A DNA stretch of 64,000 nucleotides from Phymorhynchus buccinoides (GCA_017654935.2 CM065687.1:20513556-20577555), one strand, 5' to 3'; shown: positions 33,835 to 48,330, counted from the stretch's first letter. Notes: generated from the sequence alone by a model not told the origin. Numbers and translations: made by a program.

Positions 33835-34205
33835 ATGATTGATGGAAATAAGACGGATGGCAACGATGATGATGATGATGATATGGAGTTCCGTATACTG
33901 AGACTGCATGACAGGGCTGTATTCTACGTTTCCTTTCATAATGATATCCCGGCGTTAACCAGGCCAGAGAACTACAGACACCTGCAGTGTTGGTCTGGAA
34001 ATTAGAGCAACACTCTCAGAATCGCATCCGTTAAGCGGATGAAGCTCGACTGTGTGGTTTCAGTCTTCCCATTGAGCCCATAGCCACTCATTCTGGATAG
34101 GAGTCGGTCGAGGACCGAAAACACCCTCGCCTCTGATGGGATTCGAACCAAAGACCTCCCAGCCAGTAGTCCGCGACGCTAACCACTACACCACGACGGC
34201 TGGTA
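33835..34205 (-). mobile_element. tRNA-derived SINE
   Basis: On the minus strand the head reads from about 34202. A box TGGTGTAGTGG is at 34183-34193 and B box GGTTCGAATCC (exact consensus) at 34139-34149, with tRNA-like spacing. The body continues through ggtcctcgaccgactcctat and ends at (TCA)n near 33870. Box quality suggests a fairly young copy. It is not an intact tRNA gene because the 3' half does not refold. Confidence 0.75.
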
Positions 34206-34219
34206 CTCAAAGTTCATTC

Positions 34220-35570
<1,351 letters not shown>

Positions 35571-35574
35571 CTCT

Positions 35575-36190
35575 TGTATTCGGGCAGTTGTTTGTGGAAT
35601 ACGATTTTAGCTTCTTTTAATGTTCATTCAAGTCTCAATGTTTTCAAGAAAAACTACCATAAGCACCTTATGATCAAACATATAAACAACATCACATATT
35701 AATCTCTTATGTAGCTTCTGTTTTAAACGTTTATTCATGACATGGTTAATTTGTACATAAATCTTGTTTCTAAACATGAGGTTTTTGTTGTTGCTTGTTT
35801 TTTTTGTTCACTTTAAGGGGGGGGGGGGGGGGGGGGGATGAGAAGGAGGAAGAAAGTAATTCCTTGTGTTTTGATGATGTCATACTCATTACATTTGTTT
35901 AGATTGATTTTTATTTTTATTTTCTTCTTCCTCCACAATGTATTTCCTGATTCTTGTGAATTCAATTTATATTAGTTCATATGATTACTGTGCTGTGTGC
36001 GAGGTTGGTGGTGGGTGGGGGGAGGGTGGATGGGTGTATGAATGTGTAGTTGTTGGGTGTTGTTGTTTTTCCCCCTTGTTGCTTTTGTTCATTAATTGAA
36101 GTTTAATCATGCTTTTCTTCTTTTGTTTCGAGGGCAAGATGTAAACAAGCCCATTGTGTGCTTATTCTTTTCCCTCAATAAACAAATGTT
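35575..36190 (+). mobile_element. LINE C-terminal scrap and 3' UTR
   Basis: SGSCLWNTILASFNVHSSLN followed by VFKKNYHKHLM is the very last segment of a CR1/L2-type ORF2. About 480 bp of AT-rich 3' UTR with a poly-G tract (35815-35837) and caataaa at about 36177 follow, then (CT)n at 36202-36274. Confidence 0.5.
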
Positions 36191-36195
36191 TCAAA

Positions 36196-36277
<82 letters not shown>

Positions 36278-36639
36278 CATTTTCCCTTTGTCAGTCTCTC
36301 TGTCTAACTATTTGAATGCCCGCCTGTCTGTCTGTCAGACTGCTGTGTTGCATCCCCACTCTATCTCTTTCTCTTTCTCTTTCTTGTGACGGCCTAGCGC
36401 CCCGTCATATAAACATGAGGAGGTGTCTACTCTAAAGTACATCTTTAGATTTCTTTTAGCGGCAAGAGTGTGCCCATCGACATCGGTAGAACATTCAACC
36501 AGCCAAATTGTTCCTCGTTACTGCAAAAGTGAAGTGGTAAGCTTACTCGACTACTCGCGACGTCCTCTGAGCTATCCTTTTTCCTGCTTTTGTAACGGAT
36601 TCAACATGCGAGTGTCTCTCTTTGTAATCTTCAAGACTC

Positions 36640-37670
36640 ACATGTATTAGGTTACAATAGTTTACTTTTACTGTTATATGCTGACGATATTGTTATTATT
36701 GCTAATTCTCTTCAAGGTTTACAGCATGCTCTTGATGTATTATCTGAGTATTGTGATGAATGGAAGCTTAATGCTAATGTCGCAAAAACAAAGGTTGTAG
36801 TTTTTAATGGACGTAATAATCCTAGAAAAGTTTTAAAGTTTAGAAAGCAGTCTATTGAAATAGTACAAACATTTTAATAAATGTAAGAAGTATTTGTATG
36901 ATCAAGCTCAATGTACAATGTTTTCTTTATTGAAGATGGTACAAATTCAAAATTTGCCTGTAAATATTTATTGGATTTATATCAATCAATGATACTACCT
37001 GTTCTTCTTTATGGTTGTGAAATGTGGGGTTATAGTGATATAAAACTAATGGAAAGTTTTCAGCTTACATTTTTGAAACATCTTTTTCATTTAAATCGTT
37101 CTACCAAAACAGAGCTGATATATGGAGAACTGGGAATTTATCCTGTGTCAGTTCAAATAAAAGCACGTATGATAAGAGTTTGGGCATCGCTACTTTCGTC
37201 ACAAATCAACAAATATTCCTCTAGATTGCATAAAGTTTTGTATGATTTATATAGAAATCAGGTTTTTACTTCTGGGTGGTTGACATGTATACGGGATATT
37301 TCAATAGAAACTGGAACTGACTGTGTGTGGGATACACAAAATTGTTTGTCTGTTAACAGACTTTGCACAAATGTTCGTGCTTCATTCGAGAATAATTACA
37401 AATGTACTTGGAATGATGCCTTAGAGTCTAGTAATAAATGTTTATTTCATAGATATTATAAAACCGATTTCTGCCGTGAAAGATGTATTGAAATGTTGCC
37501 TGATGTTTATATGTATCCTCTTATACGGTTTCGGTGTGGTAATCATAAACTGATGACAGAAATTGGCAGAAGATTTGGAATACCCCATAAAGAACGATTA
37601 TGTAGTGACTGCGATCAGAAGGACCTTGAAGTTTCATTTTGTAATGAAATATCCCAAATACAATGATATT
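36640..37670 (+). mobile_element. LINE RT fragment (YADD motif to C-terminus), degenerate
   Basis: LLYADDIVIIANSLQGLQ starts at about 36670, giving the RT catalytic YADD at 36676-36687, followed by WKLNANVAKTKVVVFNG. After stops and a frameshift near 36875-36940, a 251-codon frame continues with ILPVLLYGCEMWG, KTELIYGELG and PLIRFRCGNH. This is the palm end, thumb and C-terminal region of a non-LTR RT related in plan to 14405-15330. It is truncated at both ends and cannot be active. Confidence 0.78.
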
Positions 37671-37854
37671 ATATGTCAGTTTATTTCCAGAAAATGTACA
37701 TGTAAAGTCCGAATTTAACTATTGGCGTTTGCTCTGCGGTGGTAAAAAGGTGTTATTAAATTTAGCAATTTTTTTAAGGTTTAGTAAAGTTGTGTGACAT
37801 TGCATTTGGTGTGCTAATTATATTAGAGGTATCTTTTGTAACCGTTTTTAATTG

Positions 37855-40650
37855 TTGCATTTGTATTTGCTGATTTGCTTCAAGTCCTCAAAAGGGTCAA
37901 AATCCTCTGGATCCAGCGCAGTGGACACCATTCTCCACAGCACCGTGCTAGCGAGAATCACGGACAACTTGGACAGGTATGAAACCCATGAATGTTTTCT
38001 TTCCGCCTGCCTCACTAAGGACATCATACCCAAAGGCATGCAGGTTCGGTTCGAGCATCAGGCACTACCTAAATCGCACTTTTTACAACACTCAGTGAAC
38101 GACATCTTGAACGGTGCTAGCCGTGACATTGTATGGAAGTGCTGAAATGCATACAATGGCCTCGTGGATAAAGAGCGCAACACACTCCATGAAAAACTTT
38201 ATGAATTGTTTCAAACTTCAGACTACCATCACTTTGAAACAATACTCGGTTTTCAAAGGGCCAAATACGCCAAAAGCACAGACTGTTACCGCAAGAAGAA
38301 AAACAAGAAGATGAATGGGTTACTGGCTAATATACAACAAGCCACTGCACCACAGAAACCCAAATCAAGAAATCGAAGGTTCAAAAGGAAACATGTGGTT
38401 ACTTCCAAGAACAGCATTGCTAAGAACAGCGAAGTTGTCATCAACCTGTCAGATACGCCCCTCACTGAAGAGCAAATGAAAGTACTGTCATTAGGAACTA
38501 CATTGTGTCCAACGCCCCAAACAGTAGATCAGCAGCAACTCAAGACAGACGTGGAAGAAGGATGCCGAAAATTACGACTCAAAGAACTCTTCTACGATCC
38601 CGATAACCCAACAGGAGACAGCCCACCCAACTTCTACAAGCCAACTGGATACAAACCACCCACAGGTCGGGATAAAGCCCTTGATGCCTACTGCAACATT
38701 CTACAAGCCCGAGCGGACACCCACGTACCTAAACGACCACATGATAATTTAAACGGAAAGGATAGGCGAGCACTGGGAGAACTCCAGAACCTTGTCAGAA
38801 GCAGAACTCTCCGTATTAGCTCTGCAGATAAAGGTGGCGCCATAGTGGTACAAAACACCACAGACTACATCCAGGAGGCCAACAGACAGCTGGAGAACAG
38901 GGTGTATTACGAACCAGTGAGAAAGGATCCCACCGTTCAGGTAGCTAAGATCTCAAACAAGATCATTGAAAAACTGCACGAAAAAGATTATATAGACCTG
39001 AATACGTACAAATGGGCTCTCTATGATATAACGAAAGTAAGGACACCTATATTTTACCATCTTCCGAAGGTGCACAAAACCCTGAAAGATCCACCTGGGC
39101 GTCCAATTGTGTCTGGGGTGGGGGGCCCGACAGAACCATTTTCCAAGCTGGTGGACCATTGGCTGAGAGAAGTGGTCCACAGGCTACCGAGTTATATACA
39201 AGACTCAACCCACATGCTCCGAATCATTGACGAATGGAACAACAAACTGGGTCCACTGCACGATGCAGCGCTTGTGACAATAGACGTAGTGGGCCTGTAT
39301 ACAAACATTCCCCACCAGGACATGATAAGAGCTATTCGTCACCATCTCCAGCACACAGCATTACCGGATGTGCCCCCAACCAAGGACATCATAACAGCAG
39401 TAGAGCATGTCCTCCACAACAACTTCTTCCGCTTTGAAGAAAGCCACTACCACCAAATCTCCGGTACAGCCATGGGAACTCCCATGGCTCCGACTGTGGC
39501 CAATCTGTTTATGGGTCTACTAGAGGTCTACTGGAAGGCAGCCCCGTCCCCATCCGTAAAGATCTATGGAAGCGCTTCATCGACGACATCCTGCTCCTCT
39601 GGTTGGGCTCCACTTCTGACCTGGAAACGTTTCTGGACTACATCAACACTGTACACCCAACAATCAAATTCACAGCAAACCTTTCAACCACTCTACCTTT
39701 TCTAAACATCTTACTCAAACTAGAAGGAGGACATATTTACACTGATCTCTACTGCAAACCAACCGATGTACATTCCTACCTGCATTTCAGCTCCAGCCAC
39801 CCTCACCACTGTAAGCTGAACTTACCTTACAGCCTTTTCCTTCGTTTGCAGCGCCTCTGCTCCAAACCATCTGACTTCAATGAGCGGTGCAAGCAGCTGA
39901 CAGAACAGCTGCGCCTTCGTGGATACAGCCAGACATGCCTGACTGCAGCACTGGAGAAAGCGCAACACCAGCCCAGAGACCTCCTTCTGCAGTACAGACC
40001 CAAACAGCACACCCAACGCACCCCCTTGATTGTGACCCACAACCCGTCCAACCCACCCCTACGGAAATGGCTGCAGGAACTCCACCCCATCCCGCACACC
40101 AGCCCCAGACTGGAGAAAGCCATCCTGGATCCCCCCATCGTGGGTGCGAGAAACAGCAAAACGCTGAGGAACCACTTGATGCCCTCCGCCCTCCCATCCG
40201 CCCTGCAGGACTCCTCACCCCCAGGGTGCTTCAAATGCACCAAGAAATGTAACATCTGCCAGGAGCACCTGGTACAGACCAACACGTTCGGCAGCACAGC
40301 CACAGGAGAGACATTCATAATACGGCATCACGTAACGTGCGAAACCACAAACTTTTAACGTAATATATTTACTTTTCTGTAGCAGGTGTAGAATGAGCCA
40401 GTACGTTGGGGAAACGAAGAATAGCTTGAAGACAAGAGTCTACCTTCATAGGTCCAACATAAACAAGAATACTGGGAAATTGGTCACGCGCCACTTCAAC
40501 CAGGCAGGACACTCTCTCCAAGACATGAGGTGCCTGATCATAGAGAAAGTGCTGACGGACAATGCTGAATACAGACTGAAGAGGGAATAATTCTGGTTCT
40601 CCAAATTACACAGTCCACCCCAAAAGGGGCTCAATACCCTTACGTAATCT
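37855..40650 (+). pseudogene. Penelope-like retroelement (RT + GIY-YIG), inactivated
   Basis: From about 37891 the frame encodes the N-terminal region. An in-frame TGA at 38143-38145 is followed by the main frame. RT hallmarks are FYHLPKVHK, PGRPIVSGVGGPTEP, VTIDVVGLYTNIPH, TAMGTPMAPTVANL and, after a frameshift caused by an 11-bp duplication (39515-39525/39526-39536), KRFIDDILLLW, then LPFLNI. A Cys cluster, CFKCTKKCNICQ, follows at about 40230. After a second frameshift near 40355 comes the GIY-YIG endonuclease (VIYLL...YVGETKNSLKTR, HF.QAGH), then a premature TAA at 40588 before WFSKLH and GLNTLT. Single-strand RT plus GIY-YIG is unique to Penelope-like elements. The Cys cluster suggests the Neptune group (inference). 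At least two stops and two frameshifts make it dead. Confidence 0.92.
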
Positions 40651-40749
40651 CAGAAGAACTAAGATGATCATTGAGTGTTAAATGTAACGTCCATTTTAGA
40701 GAATAGGCATAGCCACATTGACTTTTACCTATGACTACCTATAAGAGGG

Positions 40750-41230
40750 TGGGTTGGAGAGAGAGAAGAGGGTTACTGGAGATGCATGCATCCACTCGGG
40801 TATGTAGACATGTTATTAAATACGTATGTGTGTGTGTGTGTGTGGGGTTGGGGTGTGGGTGTGTGGGTGGTGTGTGGGTGGGGGAGTGTGTGGGGGTGAG
40901 TACATGCGTATGTGTGTGTGTGTGTGTGTGGGGTGTGGGTGTGTGGGTGGGTGTGGGTGGGGGAGTGTGTTGGGGGTGAGTACATGCGTATGTGCGTGTA
41001 TCATTGCGTGTGTGCTTATAAATAAGGTTAGGAATTGAGGTCTGATAAACTAGTGACTCTCTCTCTCCCTCCCTCTCTTTCGGACCCCCCCTCCCTCCTC
41101 TCTCTGTCTGCGTTGTTGTCTCCCTGTTTCCTACATTCAATCTGATTATTCTACTGTCAGTATGTCCATCCTTCTGTCCGTCTGTCTGTCTGTTTTTCTG
41201 CCTGTACCCCCCCCCCCCCCCCATCTCATC
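40750..41230. repeat. GT/GGGTGT array with internal duplication, then CT and poly-C
   Basis: The phrase gtgtgggtgggggagtgtgt, then ggtgagtacatgcgtatgtg, occurs at about 40872-40915 and again at about 40950-40995. The second copy contains the A/B breakpoint (40953). CT- and C-rich tracts follow at 41056-41222. The open frames here are artefacts. Confidence 0.9.
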
Positions 41231-41573
41231 TCTCTCTTTCTTTCTCATTTCCTCTCTGTGTTTCTGTCTCACTACGTCCCTGTCCGACTGATTGACTATT
41301 TGCCTGCTTGCCTATCCGTCTGTGCTTCCCTCACCCACTCTTTCTCTCCCCTCCCCCTTTTCCTGCTTCTACCTTCAGTGGTTGTATGATGGTTTTATCA
41401 CATTACAATATATCTTATTTTGATTAAAGTTATCCGTAAGCAAGATTAACCTGATTTTTAGCGTGCCTGTGACTACCCGGCTTTTACCTGTATTTATTTT
41501 TGGTGAGTTTTATTCAGGGGTGGAAAACGAAAATGTAATTTGTACTGGCCACTTGTTCAGAATAAAGAGACCG

Positions 41574-41601
41574 CTGGAAAAAGTCGAGAGACGAAACGTC
41601 G
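41574..41601 (+). other. Degenerate hammerhead-like motif (contig B)
   Basis: CTGGAAA, then AAGTC-GAGA-GAC, then GAAACGTCG. Same element as 21971-21998, embedded in about 250 bp with aataaagagacc just upstream. Core positions are not conserved. Confidence 0.35.
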
Positions 41602-42036
41602 AGGAACATTTTAACCAAGCTTGTTTTTTGTCAGATTGTTGAATGTTATATATAAAGCTCATAGAGTTTTGTGATAACGCGTTAGGCCAGTCAAATACAT
41701 TTTGCGAATATATTATGTATTGTTCTGCTTTGCTCTTTCCCAAATGGTTTTATTTTTCGTGCAATTTGTAGTCATCGTTGCATTGTTTTAACGTGATTGG
41801 TACTAGTCCCGCAGCCTCATTCATAGCCTGAATCAAAGTGCGCGCGCGTGTGTTTGTGTATGTGTGTGTGTGTGCACCCACGCGTATGTGTGCTGTACTA
41901 TGCTCTCTCTCTCTCTCTCTTTTCTTTCTCTCTCTGTGCCTTGTGTGTGTGTGTGTGTGTGTGTGTCAGTGTGGGTACGTGAGAATAAGAGAGAGAGAGA
42001 CTGGCCTGGGGGGGAGAGATCGAGAGATCGAGAGAG

Positions 42037-42094
<58 letters not shown>

Positions 42095-42110
42095 AAAACG
42101 AAAAGAAAAA

Positions 42111-42148
<38 letters not shown>

Positions 42149-42289
42149 AGAAATACAGAATATAAATTTATGTTTTGTTGGAATCAAAAATCAATTGTTT
42201 CAGAAGAGAATATTCCCGCACCATACTCTCACATCAAAACGCAACAAATAAAAGTAAGTATTGTATTTAATGCGGCCATTCATGCAAGC

Positions 42290-45036
42290 AAGCAAGGTAT
42301 ACAGAGACGGAAAAAAGTGACATATGCTACAACATAATTATATTGACTCATATACTACCAATTTATTACCAAAAAGAAAATCATATCTACATAAATCTAC
42401 ACACATTCAATTGAACAACCCTCATTCGGTTCAATCCGACAAATCCAAAAAATATTTGCTACTCTTTAAAAACTCACTCGTATCCAAACATTATGAACTA
42501 ACAATTTTTAAAAAAAAATCAGGATTTAGAAATATGTCTCATTTAACCAAACACGATTCTTTAAAACAACTTAATTGATATTTTTTTACAATTTGCGAAC
42601 GCCAAAAAAGGAGAAGTTATTTTCGTAAAATTGTTTTTAACATCATCATTACGTAGACTATAAACATGAACAGAAATACACATTGAAAAGACGAAATATA
42701 AATAAATATAAAAAGCATACAAAGAAACAAGAAAATAATACCGGAATACACATCTGATGATAAGAAAACGAAAATCGATTGTACAAAAATATGGCCACTG
42801 CAACTAGGGTTATCAACGCCCTTCAGTTGATGGCAAGAGTTAAGCCCTTGTTGATCAGTATCCAAAAGGGCATTCACTCTTGCAAAAGGCAGCCATTCAG
42901 TGGCCTCAAATAGGGTTATTGGCGAGAGTTATTCCCTTGTTTGGTCAGTACTCAACCATCTTCCCCCCACCCACCAAGGGCATTCACTCTTGCAAAAGGT
43001 GTTCTTTGCAGTGACCAGGAATGCTATTTACACAGCCTTTGGCATAGGCTTGGCTTACATCTTTGATCTATTTCTGCACTCATTTTTTTTAATTGACTTT
43101 TTTTTATACAATACATAATTGTACACACGTACACATCAACAGTTTCTTACATTAATGTATTGCTTTTTTTTGTTGTAATAATTAAAGGAGGAACGAAAGA
43201 ATGAAGGAAGAGGGGGGGGGGGGGGGGCCCCCAAAAAAACGTAGCTGACAGACAAAATAGACACACATAAACAAAATGAAGGACAAGCACACGATAAACA
43301 GAAAACAAAACTAAAAATACAAATAAGAACATCCTCTGGTGTATGTGACAACGAGCGAAAATTCACAGATACACAAAATCTACATAAAAATATACAAGTC
43401 AAGCAAATTCACATTAATCAGGAAGATGAAGAAAATTACTTACACATACATGCGCGCGTTTGCGCGCACGCACATTGGACAAAGAGGTATATCATGAGCG
43501 CATGAAAACAGAAGTGAGTTGCGCATCAAAAGACAAGCTGTCAACCAAATTAATAATTTAACCAACAAACACATTTACACTGGGTCTGATTAAATACATG
43601 ATAAGCACACAAAATTGTAGAAAAAAAGAGAGAGAGGAGAGGAGGGGGGGGGGGGGGGGGCACACACACAGATACAAACAGTTGTTTTAGCCTGAGATTT
43701 CAAAGGCAGGCACATAAGAGGCCCATTTTGCAACAAACTCATTATGCATCAAATCTTTACGGGCAATATACTCTTCAACAATATATCTGTATTTTAACTT
43801 TTTTTTATAAAACCTTGCAGTACAGGTACATTACTGTTCAATTTACAATTGTATATATACTCTTTTGCATGTAACATAATGAAATAAAAAATGCAATCCC
43901 CAGAATAACAAGAGGCTCTGTAATATGCAAATTAACAACATTATGACATTCTTCAAGCAAGCAAGCAAGGTATACAAAGAATAAAAGAAGTGACATAGGC
44001 TACAACATAATTATATCGACTCACATATATTACCGATTTATTACAAAAAAGAAAATCATATTATCTACATAAATGGATCCATTGAACAACCCTCATTCAG
44101 TTCAATCCCACAAATCCAAAAAATATTTGCTACCCTTTAAAAACTCACTCGTATCCAAAACTAACATTTTTTTTTTAAATTCAGGATTTGGAAATATGTC
44201 TCATTTAACCAAACATGAATCTTTAAAACAACTTAATTTATAATTTTTACAATTTGAGAACGCCAAAAAAAAGAAAAAGTTATTTTCGTAAAATTGTTTT
44301 TAAAATCATCATTACGTAGACTATAAACATGAACAGAAATACACATTAAAAACCAGTATACTTTTACACTTTAGTATCATTAGAAATTCGTGACTTTCCT
44401 GGAGTTGCACTGCCTCCGGGCATTGCCTCCAGGATCGTTCCCACCATCTTTATATCTACTAATATCCCATATGTGTCTGTTTCAGACCGGAGGACGTTAA
44501 ACGGATTTTCATCATCATATCATTAAAACCCTTTTCTGGAGTTGCACTGCCTCCAGGCATTACCTCCAGGATCGTTCCCACCATCTTTATATCTACTAAT
44601 GTCCCACATGTGTCTGTTTCAGACCGGAGGACGTTAAACGGATTTTCATTAAAAAGAAGAAATATAAATAAGTAAAAAATTAAAATAAAGCTTACAAAGA
44701 AACAAGAACAAAATACCAGAATACACATCTGATCATAAGAAAACGAAAATCGATTATACAAAAATATGGCCACTGCAACTAGGGTTACCGCATTCTTGAA
44801 GGCAAGAGTTAAGCCCTTGTTGATCAGTATTGCTAACCATTCACTCTTGCAAAAGCAGCCATTCAGTGGCCTCAAATAGGGTTATTGTTATTTCTTGCCT
44901 GGTCAGTACTCAACCATCTTCCCCCACCCTCCAAGGGCATTCACTCTTGCAAAAGGTGTTCTTTGCAGTGGCCAGGAATGCTACTTACACAGCCTTTGGC
45001 ATAGGCCTAGCTTACATTCTTTGATCTATTTCTGCA
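42290..45036. repeat. Partial tandem duplication (about 1.7 kb), contig B only
   Basis: About 42290-43075 and 43960-45036 are direct repeats (for example ggtatacagagacgg and ggtatacaaagaat, each followed by tacaacataattatat). Relative to contig A, B shows a tandem copy of A 19320-21290, with the LINE body missing from one copy. LINE 3' sequence remains at 43080-43960. Confidence 0.65.
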
Positions 45037-45200
45037 CTCAAAACTCCTTATATGCACCAAAAACCTCTTTCCAGAACACATTCATTTTAGGAAAAGTTGA
45101 CATTATTTATGGCCCATAGTTCTGCATGTCACTGAGTATTGGTGACATATAGACATTATGATTGACTTCCAACTGTGTGTTCTGTTGTTATTTCTGCACT
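45025..45200 (-). mobile_element. Short L1/Tx1-like LINE fragment between duplicated target sites (contig B)
   Basis: The duplication tatttctgcact lies at 45025-45036 and 45189-45200. Between them the minus strand encodes NVFWKEVFGAYKEF, a better match to the L1/Tx1 C-terminal region than the contig A copy, which diverges after FWKE. Confidence 0.6.
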
Positions 45201-46369
45201 AAATTAGTTTGGGACGCGGACGGACAGGCATATTCATTATAAATGCAAATATCATATTGCTTTAATATGGTCCCGTCTTTTCATCGCAGATAATAAGATG
45301 AAGCTATACAATGAACTATGGCTTAATATAACATAAGAAGACATTCTCTCCTGACTGAATTTTACGTTACAGCAAACAATCTTTTCTCTCATACACCCAC
45401 TCCAAAGTCTGTACAGCATAGTACTAACACAACGAAAAGTAGTAAGCTTACGCTAATGCAGTAAGAAACTGTAGGCCTTACAAAAGTCATTATTCATTTA
45501 TGAATCAATATAATTTTTTTTTTTAAAACACCGATAAAATCGCGATATTTCAGTTTATTCTTAAACCTTGGATGAGCAAAGCACCAGGCCAACTAAAACA
45601 GCCTATAAAATACAGCGGTACACAATAACAATTATGATCAAAACTCATAAAACTCATAAAAGCAAACACGAAGCAAGCAAGCAAGGAAGGCGAGTTTTGC
45701 ACGAGCTCTTAAAAATTAATCACTGTGATTAGAAGCTACCCCACAAAACCAGAATTTGTATGAGATCGGGTTCAATACATTTTTATCCAGGTCTTACACA
45801 TTTCCTTTTCTCCCCCCCCTCCCCCTCTCCTTCCTCCTCTCTTTCTCCAAAATAAATCCCCGCACTACAACTCTATCCAAATAAATCTGTTGTATTCATC
45901 TGCATTCTATAAATAAGTAGTAGTGTATGGGCACACATACACGTGTGTGCGTGTTGTGTTGTGTGTGTATACGTGTGTGTATGTGTGAGTGTGTGTGTGT
46001 GTGTGTGTGCATGTGCGTGTGCGTGTGTGTGTGTGTGTATGTGTGTACTCGTGTGCTTAGGTGCATGAGCTTGTTAGTATGGATGAGTGATGCTGCATAC
46101 TTAGGTAAGTACTTTGTCATTATGCTGAAAAAGTTAGAAAATAAAACATTTCGGATACTGTTAACATAGTTTGGGCATATCGACAACAATTGATTGACTG
46201 GGTATTCTAAGACGCATTATAGTTATACTCTCAAGAATCAAGCAGGTCCCCTCTTCGTTCCCAGTAGAGATACAGAAGCCCAGAGGGAAACCCACCCAGA
46301 AAAAAAGGTCCGGCAAACGAGAGCCCCAATCCCACTCCCCCATCCATTCCCCTGAATTTTTTTATTTAT

Positions 46370-46760
46370 TTTAAAGACAACACCCAAGCAGCTCCAGCTG
46401 CATCAAGTCCAAAAAGCACCATGGTAAGAGACCATCTCCGTGGATACAACCGTCCAAAGATCCAAGAATTGTATCTCCCAACGGCCATGTCCCCACACCA
46501 ATCAGGACAACACACAGGCTACCCCTCACCACTGTAGCCCCCAAACACTACGCCACCCACACTATCCAGAAGCACCTGGTCACAAACAAAAACAAGAAAT
46601 CCGGAAAATCCTCGCTCCCCAGACCATCTCGAGACGGTCTCCGCTCAGGATCAAAATTCACCTTGCATATCCAATCATTGGAGTGAACCACATAAGTTAA
46701 CCTTCCCTGCTCCAATCCCTTTCCATTTATGAATAAAGAAATACGAAATACGAATGTTCT
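46370..46760 (+). repeat. Interspersed repeat with ACGAA-rich tail (contig B copy)
   Basis: Inverse of 16995-17400. The 86-codon frame (46440-46700) is H/P/Q/K-rich, and I do not recognise it. The 3' tail is gaataaagaaatacgaaata. Confidence 0.45.
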
Positions 46761-47086
46761 ATTGAGGGTAAAAAGGATAAGCTACAATAGGTTCTTTGCA
46801 CCTTGCACTCTCACTCACACATTCATACCAAGCAAGAACATTTGACATAAAACAATCAAGTAAAAAACCACCAAATGGAACAAAAATTGGCACATGAAAT
46901 AATTGAAAAAGAATCAAAAATGGGAATTAAAAGCAAACATGGATAATAATTAACAATGGTGAACTTTAATTGGTGGTTTAAATTGAGTACGAAAAAAGGG
47001 AAACAATTCTGAGACCGTGACAATATTTCAGAATAATACCACTTTTAAGTAAGAATAAAAGAAAGAAAAAAGAAGATAAGATGGGA

Positions 47087-47136
<50 letters not shown>

Positions 47137-47225
47137 GAGAGAGGAATCTAGGCATAAGTTGATGGCATTGGCACTGTTTGTAGTAAAACTCGTTAATTAA
47201 CATTACTGATGAACAAGATTGTCCA

Positions 47226-47650
47226 TTAGGAACTTGTGATAAGATTTTCCAAAGGAACATAGTTACGCTCGTTTTCTTTTTTTAGATCATCAGGGCGGTC
47301 GTTCCACAATTTACCACCTGAGAATGTAAGGGATGATTTGCATAGATCTGTTCTGAGGCAGGGCATTGTTAATTTGGTTTTGCTTCGAATTGTATGGACT
47401 TTAAATTTAGTAATAAGATATTTTGGTACTAACTTATTTATGATCTTGTACATAAGGGTACCTTTATTTAGTAGGCATTTCAAATTAAATGGTAGAATGC
47501 TGAGTTCTTTATAGTCATTGGTTTCTAGGGAGGACGATTTAAGGAGTATGAGTTTAAGAGAGCGTTTATATAATCTTTCAACATGTTTGAGTGTGTTTTT
47601 ACTAGCTGAATCCCAACATGTTGATGCATAATCAATGTCAGGTTGGATAT
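47226..47650 (-). mobile_element. LINE (CR1/L2-like) ORF2 C-terminus (contig B copy)
   Basis: Carries the same blocks as 16105-16530 (SLETNDYKEFSILPFDLKCL, NKLVPKYLITKF, FSGGKLWN). Here the upstream frame reads DIDYASTCWDSASKNTLKHV, again LINE-like. Flanked at 47092-47142 by (GA)n. Confidence 0.75.
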
Positions 47651-47659
47651 GCAGGGTTG

Positions 47660-48215
47660 TTGTTTGCCGTCGGCCTTTGGCGATTCGCCGAAAATTACAA
47701 AAAATGTCCTAAAAGTCAACCGCCCTGTCGGCCCAGTGGGCCGAAGGTTTCATTACCAAATCGGCACGAGTATGTCCGGTTTTTTTTTATGAACAACGAA
47801 GTGTATCCGTTTTTTTATGAACAACGAAGTGAAACAAAGTTTGCTTGCACCGCGTGTGACCGAGATCAAAAAGCTAACTTTGTCGCGTCATGATTTTGCT
47901 AGCACAAGGCCAATTGCCTCGTGAGAGTTGCTTCCCTTGCTGCTTATGGCGGACGTTTGCCACACCGTAGTGTGAGTCTGTGTGATCTTGTCGTCCTTTA
48001 GCGTCAGTGTTTCACTGGTTTTTGATTGAAATGCCTCCCAAAAAGAAGACAAAACTTATATAAGCGGGCAGTCGCTACTTTCAAAACAAATCAAATTCAT
48101 TGTCAGTGAGAGTTTATGTTGACCGAGTGAGAGGGCCTAAAATTGTTGAAATTGGCCTAAGGTTTTGTGGCTGTTTAGGCCAAATGGCCTAAAGTGAAAA
48201 TTTCTAGCACCATCT
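47660..48215. repeat. Unclassified interspersed repeat (contig B copy)
   Basis: Inverse of 15535-16110, with the same double tatgaacaacgaagtg motif and the palindrome tcggcccagtgggccga. Confidence 0.5.
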
Positions 48216-48268
48216 CTGATATGGGATCTTTTTTTACGCGTATGCTGATCTAAAAAGTGCTTTATTCT

Positions 48269-48291
48269 ATCTTTCTGATAGGGAGTCTCTT

Positions 48292-48330
<39 letters not shown>

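Noticed and set aside
34139..34205. tRNA gene on the minus strand
   Set aside because: A and B boxes are present, but the acceptor and anticodon arms do not form a full cloverleaf and the sequence continues into a SINE body.
39822..40318. Minus-strand frames opposite the Penelope-like element
   Set aside because: Shadows of the RT/GIY-YIG coding strand.
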